Assembly: GCA_020634515.1 (NCBI GenBank) | Contig: JACKBL010000004.1 | Coordinates: forward strand, 124,001 to 188,000 | DNA from: Ardenticatenales bacterium | Lineage (GTDB): Bacteria; Chloroflexota; Anaerolineae; Promineifilales; Promineifilaceae | Reading direction: 5' to 3' | Length of the DNA stretch: 64,000 nucleotides | Shown here: positions 51,620 to 59,689 of the stretch, one piece after another | How positions within the stretch are numbered: the first letter of the stretch is position 1 | Layout of the letters: each line of letters starts with the position of its first letter | Program-made: the position numbers and the translations under genes | The notes under the pieces: model-generated | The model's database searches: none | Told to the model about the DNA's origin: nothing | Seen by the model: the letters and a program-made list of their open reading frames with translations, nothing else

Positions 51620-53092
51620 TTACTGTCCGCTCAAGCTGCCATACGGCAGGTCGCCGCAGCGCGCTTTCAGGTCTTCCGGCAGGAGGCAGGGCACATCGGG
51701 CCGGTTGGTTTCCACCAGTTCAAAGAACTTCGATTCGGGATCGTCCACGTTCAGCAGTTTGACGATATACATATCCTGCATGGCCACGTGGTCTTCAGCA
51801 CGAATGGTGATCGACCCCTTGGGGCCTTCAAATTCCAGCCCTTCCATGGCCGGGATGAGGGCCGCGGCGCTGGCGTCGCCGCCCGTCTTCTTCAGGGCTT
51901 CGACGATAAGCAGGGCCGCGTTCATGCCATCGGGGTCGAACAGGTCGGGCGGAACGCCAAAGCGGGCTTTGTCTTGTTCCGTGAGCCAGTCGTTGACGGG
52001 GTTGTTGGGCAGGGTGTAGTGATAGAGGATGCCGCTGGTGCTGCCGATGGCGTTGGCGAAGAATGCCGGCATCACCACGTTATCCACAAACGCCGAAGCC
52101 ATCGACATCTGATCCAGCACCCCCAGGTCCGTCGCCCCTTGCAGCAGCGGCACAAAGCCACTGCCCGCCCACGTCACCAGGAACGCCTCTGCTCCGGAGT
52201 CCATAATCTGCTCCATATACGGCGTGAAATCCGTCGTATCCGCCGGCGCAAAAATGTCATCCGCCACAAACTCGCCGCCATACAGCGTGCAGGCATCGCG
52301 GAACGCCGCCGCGCCGCCATAACCGAAGGCGTAGTCGGGCGCGATCTGCACAAACGTCTTGTACTCCGTGGTCAGATATTGGCAGATGTTCACCGCATCC
52401 TGGTAGTTGTTGCGGCTGACACGGAAAGTGTACTCATTGAAGTTGATGCCCGTGATGTCGTTGGCGGCGGCGGGAGCTACGACCAACACCTTTTCATTCT
52501 CTCGCGCCAGTTCTTGCAGGGTCGCCGTCGCGCCGGAGCTGACCGTTCCCACAAGGATATCCACGCCTTCCACCTCGATCAGCTCACGCCCCACCGTCGC
52601 CGTCGTATCCGGCGTGCTCTGATCGTCGCGCACATACACCTGGATTTCGCAGTTATCCAGCTTGTAGGACATCATCGCCGTGTCGGTACTCGCGTTTTCC
52701 GAACCGGTAGCGTACTCCATGCCCAGGGGGAACCCGCGCATGATGTGTGCCCCGTAGATCGCCAGTGCGCCCGTCTGGTCCGTGATCAGGCCAATTTTAA
52801 TTGGCTTCTCGCAGGAAATGCCGGCCATCCCTTCATCCCCGGTTAATTCTTCCAAAGCGGCTTCCAGCGTGGGGGCCAATTCCGTCGCCACCGCGTCAAT
52901 GGTCGGGGCCAGGTCTTCCACTGCCGCCTCCACCGTCGGCGCCAATTCTTCGGCGGCAGCCTGCACCGTCGGCGCAACCGCCGCCACAGTGGCCTGCACC
53001 GACTCTTGCGTCGTGCCACCGCAGGCGCTCAAGAGCGCCGCAAACACCAGCAGTACAATCATCAACAAAGAATACTTCTGATACGGTTTCAT
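51620..53092 (-). CDS. Branched-chain amino acid-type substrate-binding lipoprotein (LivK-like)
   Basis: A 490-residue lipoprotein. A signal peptide with lipobox LLSAC is followed by a linker of about 55 residues made of four amphipathic repeats of the form APTVxAAxEEL. A Peripla_BP_6 domain follows (about 75-490: KIGLITDQTGALAIYGAHI, VEVGVDILVG-type strand, GYGGAAAFRDACTLYGGEF). GAGGAGAAAC precedes the ATG. The repeated helical linker is unusual and may hold the domain away from the membrane or oligomerise. The ligand could be an amino acid, amide or aromatic acid. Confidence 0.9.
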   Translation of the reverse strand: MKPYQKYSLLMIVLLVFAALLSACGGTTQESVQATVAAVAPTVQAAAEELAPTVEAAVEDLAPTIDAVATELAPTLEAALEELTGDEGMAGISCEKPIKIGLITDQTGALAIYGAHIMRGFPLGMEYATGSENASTDTAMMSYKLDNCEIQVYVRDDQSTPDTTATVGRELIEVEGVDILVGTVSSGATATLQELARENEKVLVVAPAAANDITGINFNEYTFRVSRNNYQDAVNICQYLTTEYKTFVQIAPDYAFGYGGAAAFRDACTLYGGEFVADDIFAPADTTDFTPYMEQIMDSGAEAFLVTWAGSGFVPLLQGATDLGVLDQMSMASAFVDNVVMPAFFANAIGSTSGILYHYTLPNNPVNDWLTEQDKARFGVPPDLFDPDGMNAALLIVEALKKTGGDASAAALIPAMEGLEFEGPKGSITIRAEDHVAMQDMYIVKLLNVDDPESKFFELVETNRPDVPCLLPEDLKARCGDLPYGSLSGQ

Positions 53093-53170
53093 GTTTCTCC
53101 TCTCGTAAATGTAAATGGTATTCTCATCGGCGCGACACGGCCGGCGCGCGTGTCCCGCCATCATGAGCAG

Positions 53171-53980
53171 CTATTCTCCGCGCAAAAACACGATGATGGC
53201 CGCGTTGGCGGCCTCCGGCGCTTCAAAGGGGAAGAAGTGCCCTGCATTGGGCAGGATTTTGACGCGGCCGCGCGGGATTTGCGCCGCCAGCAGGTCCGCA
53301 TTGGCCGGGGGAACCACTTTATCCGCCGCCCCAAAGAGGATGAGCGTGGGGGCCTGCACCTGGGGCAGCCGGCGCTCAAAGGCGGCAGCCTCGGACAGCA
53401 AGCCCATGCCCACGCCAAGCTGCGCCTGGTAGCCGGCAGGGGCAATCGGGTGCGCGGCGCGGTAGGCCAGCCACTCGTCGAGCATGTCCGGGTGGGCTTC
53501 GGCGAATCCGGGCGCGGTACTGACCACGATGCCCCGCCATAGTCGTTCCAGCGGATCGCCGCTCATATCCATGAGGACGGCCATCGCTTCCGGCGTGATG
53601 GGTACATGGCGCGGGCCGCCGAAGTTGGTGGCAGACAGGATGAGGCGCGTCAGCCGTTGCGGGTATTTGAGGGCGAAGGCTTGGGCCACGAAGCCGCCCA
53701 TGGAGTGCCCCATGATGGCGGCGCGTTCAATGCCCAATGCCGTGAGCAAGGCAGCGGCATCGTCGGCGAGCATCTCCGCGCTGTAGGGGCCGGGGGGTTG
53801 GTCCGTACCGCCGACGCCGCGATTGTCGTAGGTGATGACGCGAAAATGGGCGGCGAGGCCGGGAACCATTTTGTGCCACATCCACCGGTCGTATCCCAGG
53901 CCGGCAATGAGCAGCAGCGGATCGCCACTCCCGTGGTCGTCATATTCGATTTGGATGTTGTTGGCTGTGCATACAGGCAT
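53171..53980 (-). CDS. Alpha/beta hydrolase
   Basis: A 269-residue hydrolase with LLLIAGLGYDRWMW (oxyanion region), YDNRGVGGTDQP, nucleophile MGHSMGGFVAQAF, acid LFGAADKVVPP and histidine LPNAGHFFPFEAPE. Catalytic Ser, Asp and His are all identifiable. It resembles 3-oxoadipate enol-lactonase-type enzymes. It lies 78 bases upstream of the binding-protein gene, on the same strand as the liv operon. This suggests the transporter imports a compound hydrolysed by this enzyme. Confidence 0.9.
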   Translation of the reverse strand: MPVCTANNIQIEYDDHGSGDPLLLIAGLGYDRWMWHKMVPGLAAHFRVITYDNRGVGGTDQPPGPYSAEMLADDAAALLTALGIERAAIMGHSMGGFVAQAFALKYPQRLTRLILSATNFGGPRHVPITPEAMAVLMDMSGDPLERLWRGIVVSTAPGFAEAHPDMLDEWLAYRAAHPIAPAGYQAQLGVGMGLLSEAAAFERRLPQVQAPTLILFGAADKVVPPANADLLAAQIPRGRVKILPNAGHFFPFEAPEAANAAIIVFLRGE

Positions 53981-53995
53981 AGAGGGAAGGGGGTG

Positions 53996-54029
53996 AAAAA
54001 CCCGGTTTCGGGGAGAAGCCGGGTTTTTG
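53996..54029 (-). terminator. Rho-independent-like terminator between hydrolase genes
   Basis: On the minus strand AAAAACCCGGCTTC, a short loop, GAAACCGGGTTTTT. It is 9 bases after the stop of the upstream hydrolase. The sequence is related to the AAAACCCGG arms of the mobile repeat at 56514. Confidence 0.6.
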
Positions 54030-54037
54030 CGATGCTT

Positions 54038-55102
54038 TTAACGATTCCGCAACAAAAAGGCGTGCAAGAGGTCGTCAAAAGAGTCTGGTTTTTCAATGTG
54101 CGGGCTGTGCGCGGTATCTTCGATGACGTGTTCGCTGAATGCGCCGCCGGTGGCCGCGTACTGCGTCAGCACGTAGCGCGTCTGGCTGACCATCGGCTGC
54201 GGCGGGTAGATGTCTGCCCCGGGCCAGCCGGGAACGAAGCCCAACTGCCCCAGTGTACCAAAGTCAAAGAAGGAGTTGTCGGCGACGATCTGGTCGTGGC
54301 TGCCGCGTATCCAGAGGATGGGGGGCTTGACCGGGAGGTTGAGCAACTGGGGCACGTCGCCTAGCACGTATTTGGGCGACCCGGCGTTGATGGGACCCCA
54401 TTGGCCGGGGGCGACGTTGGGCCAGTTCGCGGAAGGGGTGAAGTCGCCGGGATACCGGTCGTCGCCCATTTTTTCCAGCAGGGCGGCGCTGAGGAACTCT
54501 TCTTCACGGTTGGCGTGGAAGGGGGCTTTATAATAGAAGGTGTTGATGACGTTGCGCGGGGAGTTGGGGTCGTCGGCGCCGCGGTCGCCGGCGATGATGC
54601 GGCGCACGAATTCGGGATTGACGACGCCTCCGCCGCTGCCGGCATAATCCGCATAACAGGCCGTCCCTTCTTCCCCCTTTGTCCCGCCAAACCCAAAAGG
54701 CGACACCGGTGACACCAACGTCACCGAACGCACCTTCTCCGCATGATCAATCAAAAACCGATACAGCACCCCGCCCCCTAATGACCAGCCTACTACATGC
54801 GCCCGCGCAATCCCCAGCGCCGCAAACAGCGCCGCCAGATCGTCGCTCCAATCCCCCATGCCGCGCGTAGCATCAACCAGTTTATCCTCCGTCAGGCCAT
54901 AGCCGCGCAAATCGGGCGCGATGCCGCGATAGCCCGGCGGCAAGTTGACCATCGTCTCCTCCCAGTAGGTGCTGGAAGAGAAATTGCCATGCAAAAAGAC
55001 AACCGGCTCGCCATGGCTGGGGCCGCTGAACAATACATGCGTGATAATGCGCGCCGTGGGGACGAGGCGCGATTCAATGTGAGGCAAAGTGGGAACGCTC
55101 AT
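54038..55102 (-). CDS. Alpha/beta hydrolase, longer form
   Basis: A 354-residue hydrolase with VVFLHGNFSSSTYWEE, APDLRGYGLTEDK, nucleophile VGWSLGGGVLYRFL, an acid in WIRGSHDQIV and histidine in EDTAHSPHIEKPD. A cap insertion of about 110 residues lies between the nucleophile and the acid. Start is ATG at 55102; no Shine-Dalgarno sequence is visible. It is upstream of the other hydrolase and the liv genes on the same strand, but a terminator separates them. Confidence 0.88.
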   Translation of the reverse strand: MSVPTLPHIESRLVPTARIITHVLFSGPSHGEPVVFLHGNFSSSTYWEETMVNLPPGYRGIAPDLRGYGLTEDKLVDATRGMGDWSDDLAALFAALGIARAHVVGWSLGGGVLYRFLIDHAEKVRSVTLVSPVSPFGFGGTKGEEGTACYADYAGSGGGVVNPEFVRRIIAGDRGADDPNSPRNVINTFYYKAPFHANREEEFLSAALLEKMGDDRYPGDFTPSANWPNVAPGQWGPINAGSPKYVLGDVPQLLNLPVKPPILWIRGSHDQIVADNSFFDFGTLGQLGFVPGWPGADIYPPQPMVSQTRYVLTQYAATGGAFSEHVIEDTAHSPHIEKPDSFDDLLHAFLLRNR

Positions 55103-55152
55103 CAATTGTTTCGGGCTTGTTGCCCGCCTCCGGTGGGGGATACGTCACAGTT

Positions 55153-55252
55153 CGACCTTCCAGAAAGCTGTGAGTTTCCTGGAAGGTGCGGAAGGTGTAA
55201 CCTTCCTGAAAAAATGTGCGCTTTCTGGAAGGTGTGAGCTTCCTGGAAGGTG
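55153..55252. repeat. Cluster of CTTCCTGGAAGGTG elements
   Basis: At least five TTCC/GGAA half-sites in alternating orientation (ACCTTCCAGAAAG, TTTCCTGGAAGGTG, AACCTTCCTG, CTTTCTGGAAGGTG, GCTTCCTGGAAGGTG) between divergent genes. Related to the 81-bp repeat arms; could also be an operator cluster. Confidence 0.6.
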
Positions 55253-55303
55253 ATAGAATAGGGACAATATACTGCCCGAAAGTTACGTGCAAGTTACAAG
55301 GGG

Positions 55304-55376
55304 TGTACTGAAAAAAGGCCAAAAACCGGGTTTTTACACATGAACCATCGAAAAACCCGGTTTTTTCAGTGAACTC
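55304..55376. repeat. ACTGAAAAAA-ended mobile repeat, shorter copy
   Basis: GTGTACTGAAAAAAGGCC at the left, AACCCGGTTTTTTCAGTGAACTC at the right, with AAAACCGGGTTTTTACACATG inside. Same order of elements as the 98-bp insertion at 56514-56611, with about 25 internal bases missing. Confidence 0.75.
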
Positions 55377-55414
55377 AACTATTGATGCCAACCGTCAACG
55401 ACCAACTACCAACC

Positions 55415-56194
55415 ATGTCCGCCGAACTATATGTCCAGACGCTAGGCCGTTTTGCCGTGTGGCGAGATGGCGCACGGTTGGATGGCAAAATCTGGGGGCG
55501 CGAGAAGGCGCGGCAGTTGTTCCAGTACATGCTCACGCACCGGCAGCGTCTGACAAGCAAGGAGCGGATTGTGGACGATCTGTGGCCGGAACTGGACCCG
55601 GACCGCGCCGACCGCGACTTCAAGGTGGCCTTGAATGCCCTGAACACGGCGTTGGAGCCGGACCGCCCGCCGCGCTCCCTCTCCGTCTACGTGGCGCGGC
55701 AGGGGACGAGCTATGGGTTGGACCCAGATTCGTCCTTGCGCGTGGATGTAATGGATTTTGAACGCTTGATTACGGCGGGCAGCCGCGTTGAAGGGGAAGA
55801 CGACGCGGCGGCTATCGCGCATTATCGCCGGGCGTTGGACCTGTATCAGGGAGAGTATTTGCCGGATGCGATTTATGAGGATTGGGCCAGCGGCGAACGG
55901 GAACGGCTGACGGCGCTTTATCTGGCGGCGGCGACGCGCCTGGCACGTCTGCTGCTGGGGGCGGGGGCCGCGCCGGAGATGGTGCTTTGGTGTCAGCGGG
56001 TGGTGGCGATTGATCCTTGTTGGGAGGAGGCCTACCGCCTGCTGATGCGGGGGCATATGGCGAACGGGAATCGCCCCCTGGCGCTGCGTGTTTATCGTCA
56101 GTGCCGGCTGGCACTGGCGGATGAGTTGGGGATTGAGCCGATGCCGGCAACGATCCATCTTTACGAGCAGATTATTGCCGGCAAGCCGCTTTGA
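55415..56194 (+). CDS. SARP-like regulator with winged helix and BTAD domain
   Basis: A 259-residue protein. An OmpR-type winged helix (about 3-95: VQTLGRFAVWRDGARLDG, LFQYMLTHRQRLTSKERI, DLWPELDPDRADRDFKVALN) is followed by a bacterial transcriptional activator domain of TPR-like helices (about 105-255: YRRALDLYQGEYLPDAIYED, WCQRVVAIDPCWEEAYRLLM, YRQCRLALADELGIEPMP). There is no sensor or ATPase domain. The ATG at 55415 follows an A/C-rich leader without a Shine-Dalgarno sequence. It is divergent from the hydrolase gene and could regulate it. Confidence 0.85.
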   Translation: MSAELYVQTLGRFAVWRDGARLDGKIWGREKARQLFQYMLTHRQRLTSKERIVDDLWPELDPDRADRDFKVALNALNTALEPDRPPRSLSVYVARQGTSYGLDPDSSLRVDVMDFERLITAGSRVEGEDDAAAIAHYRRALDLYQGEYLPDAIYEDWASGERERLTALYLAAATRLARLLLGAGAAPEMVLWCQRVVAIDPCWEEAYRLLMRGHMANGNRPLALRVYRQCRLALADELGIEPMPATIHLYEQIIAGKPL

Positions 56195-56749
56195 CTAAAA
56201 TGCCGCCCCGCCCAAGTTTTCCAACTGTTTTAGCCAATGAGCAAAATGCCGGCATCGGTGCCGCAACCCGTCTAACCCTATCGCACTGGCAACAAGCGGA
56301 CCGGCGGACGCCTTGCTCCCCTCGTACTCTGGAATCACACGCATAATCCTTTTGGAAGGCGCGGTTTCCTGTCCATCATTGACCAGTTCCGCATTACTAC
56401 CATGTTCGCGCAATATCCCCTCTAATGCGTTTACGGCGTCATGCCGCATGGGAAATTCGGAAAGCAATCGCGCCGGCTCGGACAAAATGAGCGCCTCAAA
56501 TTCATGCAATTGTGACTCTACTGAAAAAAGGCCCAAAACCGGGTTTTTACACGTGAACCACTCTGGTAATTTCAGTCGGACAATCGAAAAACCCGGTTTT
56601 TTCAGTGAACTCAATTGTAGATATGGAATAAAGCGGTGATCTTCGATGTCCTGGGCCAGAGCCTTTTCCAAAAACAAAACCCTTTCGTAGGGGTCACGTA
56701 TGCCGCGACTATCGGCCATCTGGGGAAAATCGTCCGGCAGACCATACAA
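56195..56749 (-). pseudogene. DUF4276 (AbiLii-like) protein, truncated and interrupted
   Basis: The frame begins with YGLPDDFPQMADSRGIRDPY and RFIPYLQL, then after an interruption LHEFEALILSEPARLLSEFP, and ends with RHRCRHFAHWLKQLENL. This is the middle and C-terminal part of a DUF4276 protein. The first 70-90 residues, which carry the Toprim-like glutamate motif, are missing, and the frame runs straight back to the stop of the ATPase gene. A 105-base insertion encodes 35 foreign residues between LQL and LHEFEA without breaking the frame. The gene is very probably non-functional. Confidence 0.75.
56514..56611. mobile_element. 98-bp MITE-like element with 7-bp target duplication
   Basis: Terminal inverted repeats GACTCTACTGAAAAAA (left) and TTTTTTCAGTGAACTC (right, reading GAGTTCACTGAAAAAA on the other strand). 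Inner arms are AAAACCGGGTTTTT and AAAAACCCGGTTTT. CAATTGT is present on both sides (56507-56513 and 56612-56618). Deleting the element and one CAATTGT restores the conserved DUF4276 reading PYLQLHEFEAL. It encodes no transposase, so it must be moved in trans. Confidence 0.88.
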
Positions 56750-56764
56750 AAACGAAAAGTAACC

Positions 56765-57889
56765 TTATGCCCATCCCGGCCTTCCCCCAAAAAGATTCTT
56801 CTCCCAGAGTTCTGATAACGTGTACGTTTCTAACCAGACGGCCAACTCGTCAGAAGAAAGCCGGCGAAAAGACGACACCCTATCCACCCTATCCACAACA
56901 ACGATTTCCTCAGGCAAGAAACAATTGATGAGCGATACGGATTGCGTGGCCGCTATCACTTGCGTCCAGTTCGTTACGCTGCGGATGAGGCCCCCAATGA
57001 TGTTGATGGCATAGGGATGCAGGCCCAATTCGGGTTCGTCAAGAAGAATAACGTTGGGTAAATCAGATTCGGGCTGCAACAGCAAGGATACGAGCGCCAT
57101 CGCGCGCAACATACCGTCCGCGGCCTGAGAAGCGTCAAAAACAAGATCGCTGCCTCGTTCCCGCCAACGTAGAAGCAATGTGCCGTAATCTGGCTCCAGT
57201 TCAAAGTCAGCAAAAAACGGCAAGATCAGGCGCAAGGTTTCCACGATTCGCCGGTAATACGCCGGCTCATGTTCGCGTAAGCGATAAAGAAATGGCGCAA
57301 GATTCGCCCCATCCTCTCGCAGCCATTGACCATCCTCAACGGATGACCGGGTGCGAATACGGGCATAGGAAGTTGTGTTGTGAAACTGGTAGACTTTTAT
57401 CTTTTGCAGCGATCCCAGTATGAAACGCGCTGTTTTGTCGCCCTCGCCCGCCCGCTCCAAGATCTGCGCCTCCCGGTGGCCGGCTCCTAAGTCTATCCAC
57501 GAGGCCGCCGTAGCTTGATCTTCGCGCGAGAAACGAAACCGTTCATTCGCGTAAATAAAGGTATCTTTGGCGGCAAACACCAGCCGAAAAGCATAATCAT
57601 TTCGGCCTTTGTCCGTATTCAATGACAACGCCACCTCAAGTTCGCGGGTGATGGCCGGACCATCATGGAGCAGGCTGCTGCTGCCTCCCATCTCGCCGAC
57701 ATACCTCTGCAAGTTGCCGGGGCTGCTGGCAATTGCCCAGGAAAGCAGGCGAAAGAACGAGATGAAATTGGACTTGCCGGCACCATTTGCCCCGACAAAA
57801 ACGGTAAGTGGTCCCGGATTAAAGTCCTCAAGGTTTTTGAGTGTTTTGAATCCTCTGATGGTGATATTTGTTAATTGGGGTTTATTCAA
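56765..57889 (-). CDS. AAA_21-type ATPase, AbiLi-like
   Basis: A 374-residue SMC/RecF-like ATPase. It has NITIRGFKTLKNLEDF at the start, Walker A FVGANGAGKSNFISFF, an ABC-like signature region FDASQAADGMLRAMALVSLL, Walker B VILLDEPELGLHPYAI and the following IAATQSVSLINCF. The start is TTG at 57889 with AGGAGG five bases upstream. Encoded just ahead of a DUF4276 gene, this is the layout of the AbiL abortive-infection pair (ATPase plus Toprim-like DUF4276). The partner is damaged, so the system is probably dead or the ATPase works alone. Confidence 0.85.
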   Translation of the reverse strand: MNKPQLTNITIRGFKTLKNLEDFNPGPLTVFVGANGAGKSNFISFFRLLSWAIASSPGNLQRYVGEMGGSSSLLHDGPAITRELEVALSLNTDKGRNDYAFRLVFAAKDTFIYANERFRFSREDQATAASWIDLGAGHREAQILERAGEGDKTARFILGSLQKIKVYQFHNTTSYARIRTRSSVEDGQWLREDGANLAPFLYRLREHEPAYYRRIVETLRLILPFFADFELEPDYGTLLLRWRERGSDLVFDASQAADGMLRAMALVSLLLQPESDLPNVILLDEPELGLHPYAINIIGGLIRSVTNWTQVIAATQSVSLINCFLPEEIVVVDRVDRVSSFRRLSSDELAVWLETYTLSELWEKNLFGGRPGWA

Positions 57890-57984
57890 CGGAACCTCCT
57901 GAAAACCACCCCCAAATGTGAAGCTATCGCAAATAGTGGTTTCAAAATAGATGTTACATGAGTTATTTCGCTGAAACAAGGAAG

Positions 57985-58009
57985 CAGAGACGGGAAGTCA
58001 CCGTCTCTG
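57985..58009. terminator. Hairpin CAGAGACGG/CCGTCTCTG
   Basis: A nine-base perfect stem with a seven-base loop followed by TTTTACC on the plus strand. It lies upstream of the ATPase gene and downstream of no plus-strand gene I can support, so its role is uncertain. Confidence 0.4.
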
Positions 58010-58169
58010 TTTTACCACCTTGCGTGGGGGCAGTGGGTGAGGATGATTTAGACTTGGGTGAGGAGGGGGCGTTGTGGATGCCGGCATTTGCCACAATCAA
58101 GCGAAGCCAGACTTTCCCTGACCGATGTAAAACGCATCCCGTCCATTGAGTACCCCCCTCGCCCCTCCT

Positions 58170-58745
58170 TCATTCGCCACGCATCATCAAACCATCCAGA
58201 TATGTCGTCACCAGTCGCTGATAACTCTCGTCGCGGTCCAGGGGCAGGCCAAAGCCGCTCTGCGCCTCCAGGGAGACGAAGCCATGCAGCAGCGCGCGCA
58301 GGCCGCGAATGGCGTGCAGCGCGGTGTCCCCTTGCAACCCATAGGAAGCCAGCAGGAGCAGCATCATCTGCACCAACTCCCGCGAAAGCGCCACCCATTC
58401 CGCATCGTCGGCGGCGGGGGCGACCAGCGTCAGCGGATAGACGCCGGGCTGCTCGTGGGCAAACTGGCGATAGGCGTGAGCCAGCGCCAATAGCGCCTCC
58501 CGCCCCACGCGCCCAAAGGCCGCCTGCCGCAGCCGTGCCAGCAGGTCGCGCAACCCAAACAAGGCCAGGTCGCGGCGCATGCCGTCTAATCCGGCGATGT
58601 GGTTGTAGAGGGAGGGGACGCGCACGTTCAGCACGGCCGCCAGTTCCGTGAGGGTGAGGTCGGCGGTGGAACGACGGTTAGCGAGTTCCGCCGCCGCCGC
58701 CACCACGATTTCCTTGTTCAGTCGCCGTAGCTTGCCCATGATCAT
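58170..58745 (-). CDS. TetR-family transcriptional regulator
   Basis: A 191-residue regulator. The N-terminal TetR helix-turn-helix (about 10-55) shows EIVVAAAAELANRRSTADLT, LTELAAVLNVRVPSLYNHI. The C-terminal domain is of the WHG/TetR_C_33 type (LLALAHAYRQFAHEQPGVYPL, LRALLHGFVSLEAQSGFGLP). The start overlaps the MBL gene's stop in an ATGA, so the two form an operon. The promoter ahead of the MBL gene contains repeated ACTAAG half-sites, which fit autoregulation by this protein. Confidence 0.9.
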   Translation of the reverse strand: MIMGKLRRLNKEIVVAAAAELANRRSTADLTLTELAAVLNVRVPSLYNHIAGLDGMRRDLALFGLRDLLARLRQAAFGRVGREALLALAHAYRQFAHEQPGVYPLTLVAPAADDAEWVALSRELVQMMLLLLASYGLQGDTALHAIRGLRALLHGFVSLEAQSGFGLPLDRDESYQRLVTTYLDGLMMRGE

Positions 58746-59431
58746 CCCCCGGCGGCATGAATGGCCGCGTCCATGGCCGCGGCGGGGGCTTCCAAAACGC
58801 GCCCGTGCCCCACGGCCAGGCGCGTGGGGTTGAGGGCGCGCAATTGACGGGCTGTTTCCAGGGCGGTGGGTTTGTGCCAGGTAGCCAGGGCAGGGAAGGG
58901 GAAAAGCCAGCGCAGCGTCCCGGAAACGGCGACGCCTCCCTGAGTCTGGAAGGCGTCGCCGACAATGAGCGTGCCGTCGCGCTCATCGAAGAAGGCGATA
59001 TGGTCCGGGGAATGGCCGGGAGCGGCGATGATACGCAGCGAACCACAGTGGTCGCCGGGATGCAGCAGGCGCGTGGGCTGCGCCTGGCAGCGGACAAATC
59101 CGCCGCGAATTTTGGCGGCGGGTTCGTCAGGATTTAGGCTGAGGTCGCCGGCCAGGAATTGGGCGGTGCGCGGGGAGACCCGGATTTCCGCTGCCGGCAT
59201 TTGGGCGCTGAGGGCATCCAGAGAACCGGCGTGGTCGGCGTGGGCGTGGGTGAGGAGGATGCGGCGGATGGGGTGTTCGTGGGCGGCGGCGGCTTGCAGA
59301 ATGTCGTTGGCGCTGCCGGCAAGACCGGTGTCCACCAGGGTGAATCCATCCTCTTCGCGTACCAGGTAGCAGTTGAATGCCGCCAGGCGGGTCAATTGCA
59401 GCAGGTTGGCTCCGTGTTGGGTTGTTTTCAT
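58742..59431 (-). CDS. MBL-fold metallohydrolase
   Basis: A 229-residue metallo-beta-lactamase-fold enzyme with VDTGLAGSANDIL, the zinc motif LLTHAHADHAGSLDAL (HxHxDH), IAAPGHSPDHIAFFDER and VGDAF; all zinc ligands are visible. AAGGAAACC lies upstream of the ATG at 59431. The ATG at 59500 would be too close to the promoter's start site. It is the first gene of an operon with a TetR regulator; its substrate probably relates to the regulator's ligand but is unknown. Confidence 0.9.
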   Translation of the reverse strand: MKTTQHGANLLQLTRLAAFNCYLVREEDGFTLVDTGLAGSANDILQAAAAHEHPIRRILLTHAHADHAGSLDALSAQMPAAEIRVSPRTAQFLAGDLSLNPDEPAAKIRGGFVRCQAQPTRLLHPGDHCGSLRIIAAPGHSPDHIAFFDERDGTLIVGDAFQTQGGVAVSGTLRWLFPFPALATWHKPTALETARQLRALNPTRLAVGHGRVLEAPAAAMDAAIHAAGG

Positions 59432-59516
59432 GACAGGTTTCCTTTTTGGGGGCGGCGGTGGATGTGGGAGAATGCCGGCATTTTTCCACCCAGCCGTCAT
59501 ATACTAATATGCTTAG

Positions 59517-59545
59517 TTTATATACTACTAATCTTAGTTTGTCAA
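59517..59545 (-). promoter_or_regulatory. Promoter and operator of the MBL-tetR operon
   Basis: On the minus strand TTGACA, 17 bases, TATAAA. The region carries AACTAAGATTAGTA and AACTAAGCATATTAGTA as repeated half-sites overlapping the spacer and -10 (59505-59543), the usual place for a TetR operator. Confidence 0.75.
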
Positions 59546-59689
59546 GCCTTGCCAGGAACGAAATCCGCGAACAGCGGCAAGGGGACAAAAGTCACGGAGA
59601 TTCATGACGTTTGTCAGGTTGTTGCCTTGTATAGATTTACATATAATTTCAGCGGTTTGCGCAGCATTCCGCGCCGGGAAGGTAAATTC

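Noticed and set aside
55153..55252. TTCC/GGAA cluster as a defined operator
   Set aside because: The same motif is part of the dispersed repeat family at 1984, 5707, 31496 and 51571, so a regulator-specific role cannot be claimed from sequence alone.
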